Shown: piece after piece, positions 39,847 to 42,803 of the stretch
Layout of the letters: every line of letters begins with the position of its first letter
Numbering within the stretch: the first letter of the stretch is position 1
Source of the DNA: Dinochytrium kinnereticum
Taxonomy: Eukaryota > Chytridiomycota > Chytridiomycetes > Chytridiales > Chytridiaceae
NCBI GenBank assembly: GCA_027604005.1
Contig: JADGJT010000167.1
Location: forward strand, 1 to 42,803
DNA: 42,803 nt
Direction: 5' to 3'
Made by a program: the position numbers and the translations under genes
Notes under the pieces: generated by a model
What the model saw: the letters and a program-made list of their open reading frames with translations, nothing else
Database searches by the model: none
What the model was told of the DNA's origin: nothing

Positions 39847-42803
39847 TTACTCCTCTTCACCAGATGCGTTCGAGACCTCAGCATTGCCCGAGTCTGCAGC
39901 GACGGAAGAAGCAGCAGCGGCCGCGCTTTCCTCTTTCCGCTTCCTGATCCAGTTGACCTGCTCCTGGATCATGTTGAAAACATACTGGAAAAGCAAGGGG
40001 AAAAAAAAAACAAAACAAACAATCATCAGCACCAGACTCCAAACCAAACAAAACACAAGTAAAAAATAAAACAGAACAAACCTTGCCCATATGTACAACA
40101 TCATCAATCCTAAACACAACCTTCCCAGCCTCCGCCTCCCACCTCCCACCCATCCCCTTCCCAACAACCACCCCAGTATCCCCAACCTCTCTCCCCACCC
40201 CCTCCTCACTCCACTCCTCCTTCCCCCTCAACCAAAGCTGATCCGTGGGTCTCGCCACAAGCTGCGACACGGCGGGCGTGAGCTCAAAGCAGTTCTCAAA
40301 CAACCTCCTCCTGCAGAACACGTACAGCCCCAGTCTGGCACGAGAGAGCGCGACGACCAGACGCCGGACATCGCGAATGTGACCAACCGTCTTGGTGCGA
40401 ACCAGGGAGAGGAGGATGTAATCGTTCTGCTGGCCTTGGTACTTGTCCACGGTGGAGACGCGGGCGGGGAGACCAAACATGGGGTTGCGCTTGCATCGGC
40501 GGTCGAGAACGTCTTCGATCAGGGCCTTTTGGCCGTTGTAGGTGGTCAGGATTGAGATCTTGTGAGCGGGGTAACTTGAAGGATATGGAATCCGTAAGCG
40601 ATACTCCGGAAAAATAAAAATAAAAATAAAATAATAAAGCAAAACTCACCCCAAGAGCCTCATGTACTGGTAAGTCGCAACAACGTACTCTGCCTCCCCA
40701 AGGTTCTGATAAAAGTACGGCACAGGCTCCGTCTCTCCCTTCCCGTTGAAATTCTCAACATTGATCATCTGGTACTCAAACGCAAACCCAGGGTTGGCAG
40801 CCTTAAACACCCCCTCATCATCCCCACCCACCAGATCCTTCAACCCCTCATACCTCCATCGATAAAGGTCACAAATACTCTCCCTCGCTCGTCCCTGTCG
40901 ATCCAACCCAACAGCAGGCACCCCAAGTCGAAGCAACCGCGTGAACAGTGACTGCTCCAAATTGCCATACCTGGAGATGGCCACGTTCTTGACGATGGGG
41001 GGCAACTGATTCTGATCTCCAATGAGCACGACACGTTCAAGTGTGGATTCACCAGTCTGTGGTGACGCGCTCTGCAGCACAAGTGGGATGAACGCTTCAA
41101 CCTCGAGAATCTGGGCAGCCTCCTCCATGATGACCGTGTCGTACCTAAACCCAAGCGAGATCAGCTCCCTCCTCTTCAGCGCTGCGTAAGTGCAAGTCAG
41201 AGCAATGATCTTGGCCTCCTTCACAAGCAGATAATTCGAGCGATCATGGTTGTTGCGAAGAAGCTCAAAGGCTCTAATCTCCTCAATCTGTTGAAAGATC
41301 CCCTGTATGTGGCCGTAACAACCCTTCGCAATCTTCTTCACCTCCTCCAAGCTCGCGTCAACCGGGAAGAGCGGCTGCGGCGCCTCGTGAAAGTAAAAGT
41401 GGAAGGGAAACCGCGAGGCGATGTCAGCAGGCGAATGACCGTCCCCAAGAATGTACTCGCTAACATAAGGCTCCCAGAAGCTCTTCACATGGAACGCGAA
41501 AAAGTAACTCGCAGTCTCACACGAGTTCCCAAAAGCCCCTTGAACCCCAAGCGAGTAAGCAAGCTTATCCACCTCAGCAAGAAGGTAAGCCCTTTGATCC
41601 AAGAAGGACTGAACCCTTCCATACTTGCCCCAATTGGACTCAGAGTCAATGTCCTCAAACCCGTGACCCAGTCGAAGGAGATGACGAGGGTCAATGTCGA
41701 GCGCCATGATCTTCTCAAAGAGCTGATTGAGCGCGTGATTTGAGTGCGTGATGAGCAGAATGTTTTGGTCAGGGTGGCTATGGTACAGGTTTGAGATGAT
41801 CTGGACGGCAACATCGGTCTTTCCAGTTCCTGGCGGGCCGCTGACAAGAGTCAGACCGGGGAGACATGCCGATGTGATGGCACGAACTTTATTTAAAAAA
41901 AAAAAAGAAAAAAAAAGCTTCAGTACCCTTCCAACGACAATAAAACTGCAAAAACCAGATAAGAAAAAAAAAAGTGAGCACGAACCTTGGGCCTGAGTAA
42001 ACTTGACCTCATTCTGACGTCTCGTCAGGTCCTTCAACGGGCCAGCGTAAGGCGGGGAGTAGCTCGTAACTTCCACCTTATTCCCATCCATGGCTACATC
42101 AGAATCAGCGCCTTCCAGAACAAAGGATCGTGCCGTCTCCTCCGGTAAAGCAAGGGAGAAAAGAGGCCTCGCCCCATCATGCTTGGTTTCAACAGAAAGC
42201 GGCTGCGAAGAGAAGAGTGGATCAATTTCACATCTCAAATGGAAAAAAAGCCACGGGAAAGTTAAGAAAAGAAAAAAGCGACAACAGAAATAATAATAAA
42301 AAAAAAATTAAAAAATCACCCACCAACCCCGCAAACACCTCCCTAACATGCTCTAAATCCAAAAACGTGTCCCCAAGATCCACCTTCCTCACCCCCTCCT
42401 CACCAGCCTCCACAAAAACAGCCTCAACAGGATCCCCATACCCCAAAAACGTATCCCCAAACCACTCAGGCACAACCAAATCACTCTGCATCAAATCCCT
42501 CATCGTCTCAAGCACAGCCTTAAAGTTATTCTCCCTAGACTTTCGTCTCACAAGCACATTAAACGCCCCATAAGGCGTCCCCTGCGTCTTACCAGCATCA
42601 TCCAAATACTGATCCACATCCATCGCAACCCTCAAAGTCCTCCTCTGACCCCTCAACACCGCACGTCCTTCCCCCCCTCGACCATTCAAAGCCGACTCCC
42701 CATCCTCACCCGCCAGATCAATGACCTCACACCCGCGAACAGCCTTGACCCCAAACCTTGTTCGAAACCCCTCTCGCTTCATCGAGAGGATGTTGGTCCC
42801 GAC
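39847..42803 (-). CDS. AQR: RNA helicase Aquarius (intron-binding protein), partial: last 5 exons, 854 aa
   Basis: SF1 helicase that binds the intron upstream of the branch site in activated spliceosomes (Cwf11 in fission yeast). The gene enters from the right edge, and the N-terminal armadillo part is outside the window. Exons: 42803-42324, 42202-41986, 41886-40650, 40574-40082 and 39984-39847. The first exon has [11 protein letters not shown] and the strongly conserved [15 protein letters not shown]...[10 protein letters not shown]. Helicase motifs are Walker [28 protein letters not shown], the DEAD-like box [22 protein letters not shown], the Q/GRAR motif [42 protein letters not shown] and [14 protein letters not shown]. 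The tail is Ala/Glu-rich (ESAAAAASS...ASGEEE). The introns, 75-121 nt, are longer than those of the central genes. Confidence 0.96.

Overview
The window is nuclear DNA of a eukaryote. Genes are broken by short GT-AG introns, often with a CTAAC or CTGAC branch-point-like string before the acceptor. The proteins are conserved eukaryotic housekeeping factors. A fungal-type SNT2 chromatin protein and a fungal DUF3844/Vps3844-type membrane protein sit beside katanin p80, which points to a flagellated (zoosporic, chytrid-like) fungus. That placement is inference. Gene density is high: about one gene per 2.5 kb, with gaps often only 30-80 bases.

Layout, left to right. 1-5.0 kb: a poorly conserved left flank with a small C-x2-C protein, an AT-rich microsatellite block, a small one-helix membrane protein and an acidic orphan protein, all on the minus strand. 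5.0-13.1 kb, plus strand: ribose-5-phosphate isomerase (with a degenerate copy of its 3' end downstream), SF3B1, and an ATP6AP2-like membrane protein. 13.2-19.9 kb: katanin p80 (minus), a mitochondrial MCUR1/Fmp32-type coiled-coil protein (plus), COG6 (plus) and a class I glutamine amidotransferase (minus). 20.0-30.7 kb, plus strand: SNT2, the very large VPS8 and an orphan two-helix membrane protein. 30.8-42.8 kb, minus strand: a PDCD2/Tsr4 protein, an intronless PPR protein, a divergent cyclin, and the C-terminal 854 residues of the helicase Aquarius, which runs off the right edge.

The exon models were built by hand from splice signals, reading phase and similarity to remembered family members. 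In every multi-exon gene the phases close and the coding length is a multiple of three. Themes are membrane traffic (COG6, VPS8, ATP6AP2/Vps3844-like), splicing (SF3B1, Aquarius), chromatin and cell cycle (SNT2, cyclin) and microtubules (katanin p80). Nothing suggests these genes act as one pathway.

I found no mobile element, CRISPR array, rRNA or tRNA, and no gene cluster resembling a new dedicated system. The most unusual points are the 34-47 nt introns of the central block, the joining of ATP6AP2-like and DUF3844 sequence in one protein, the duplicated RPIA tail, and the divergent cyclin with a paired RRxSxRL motif.
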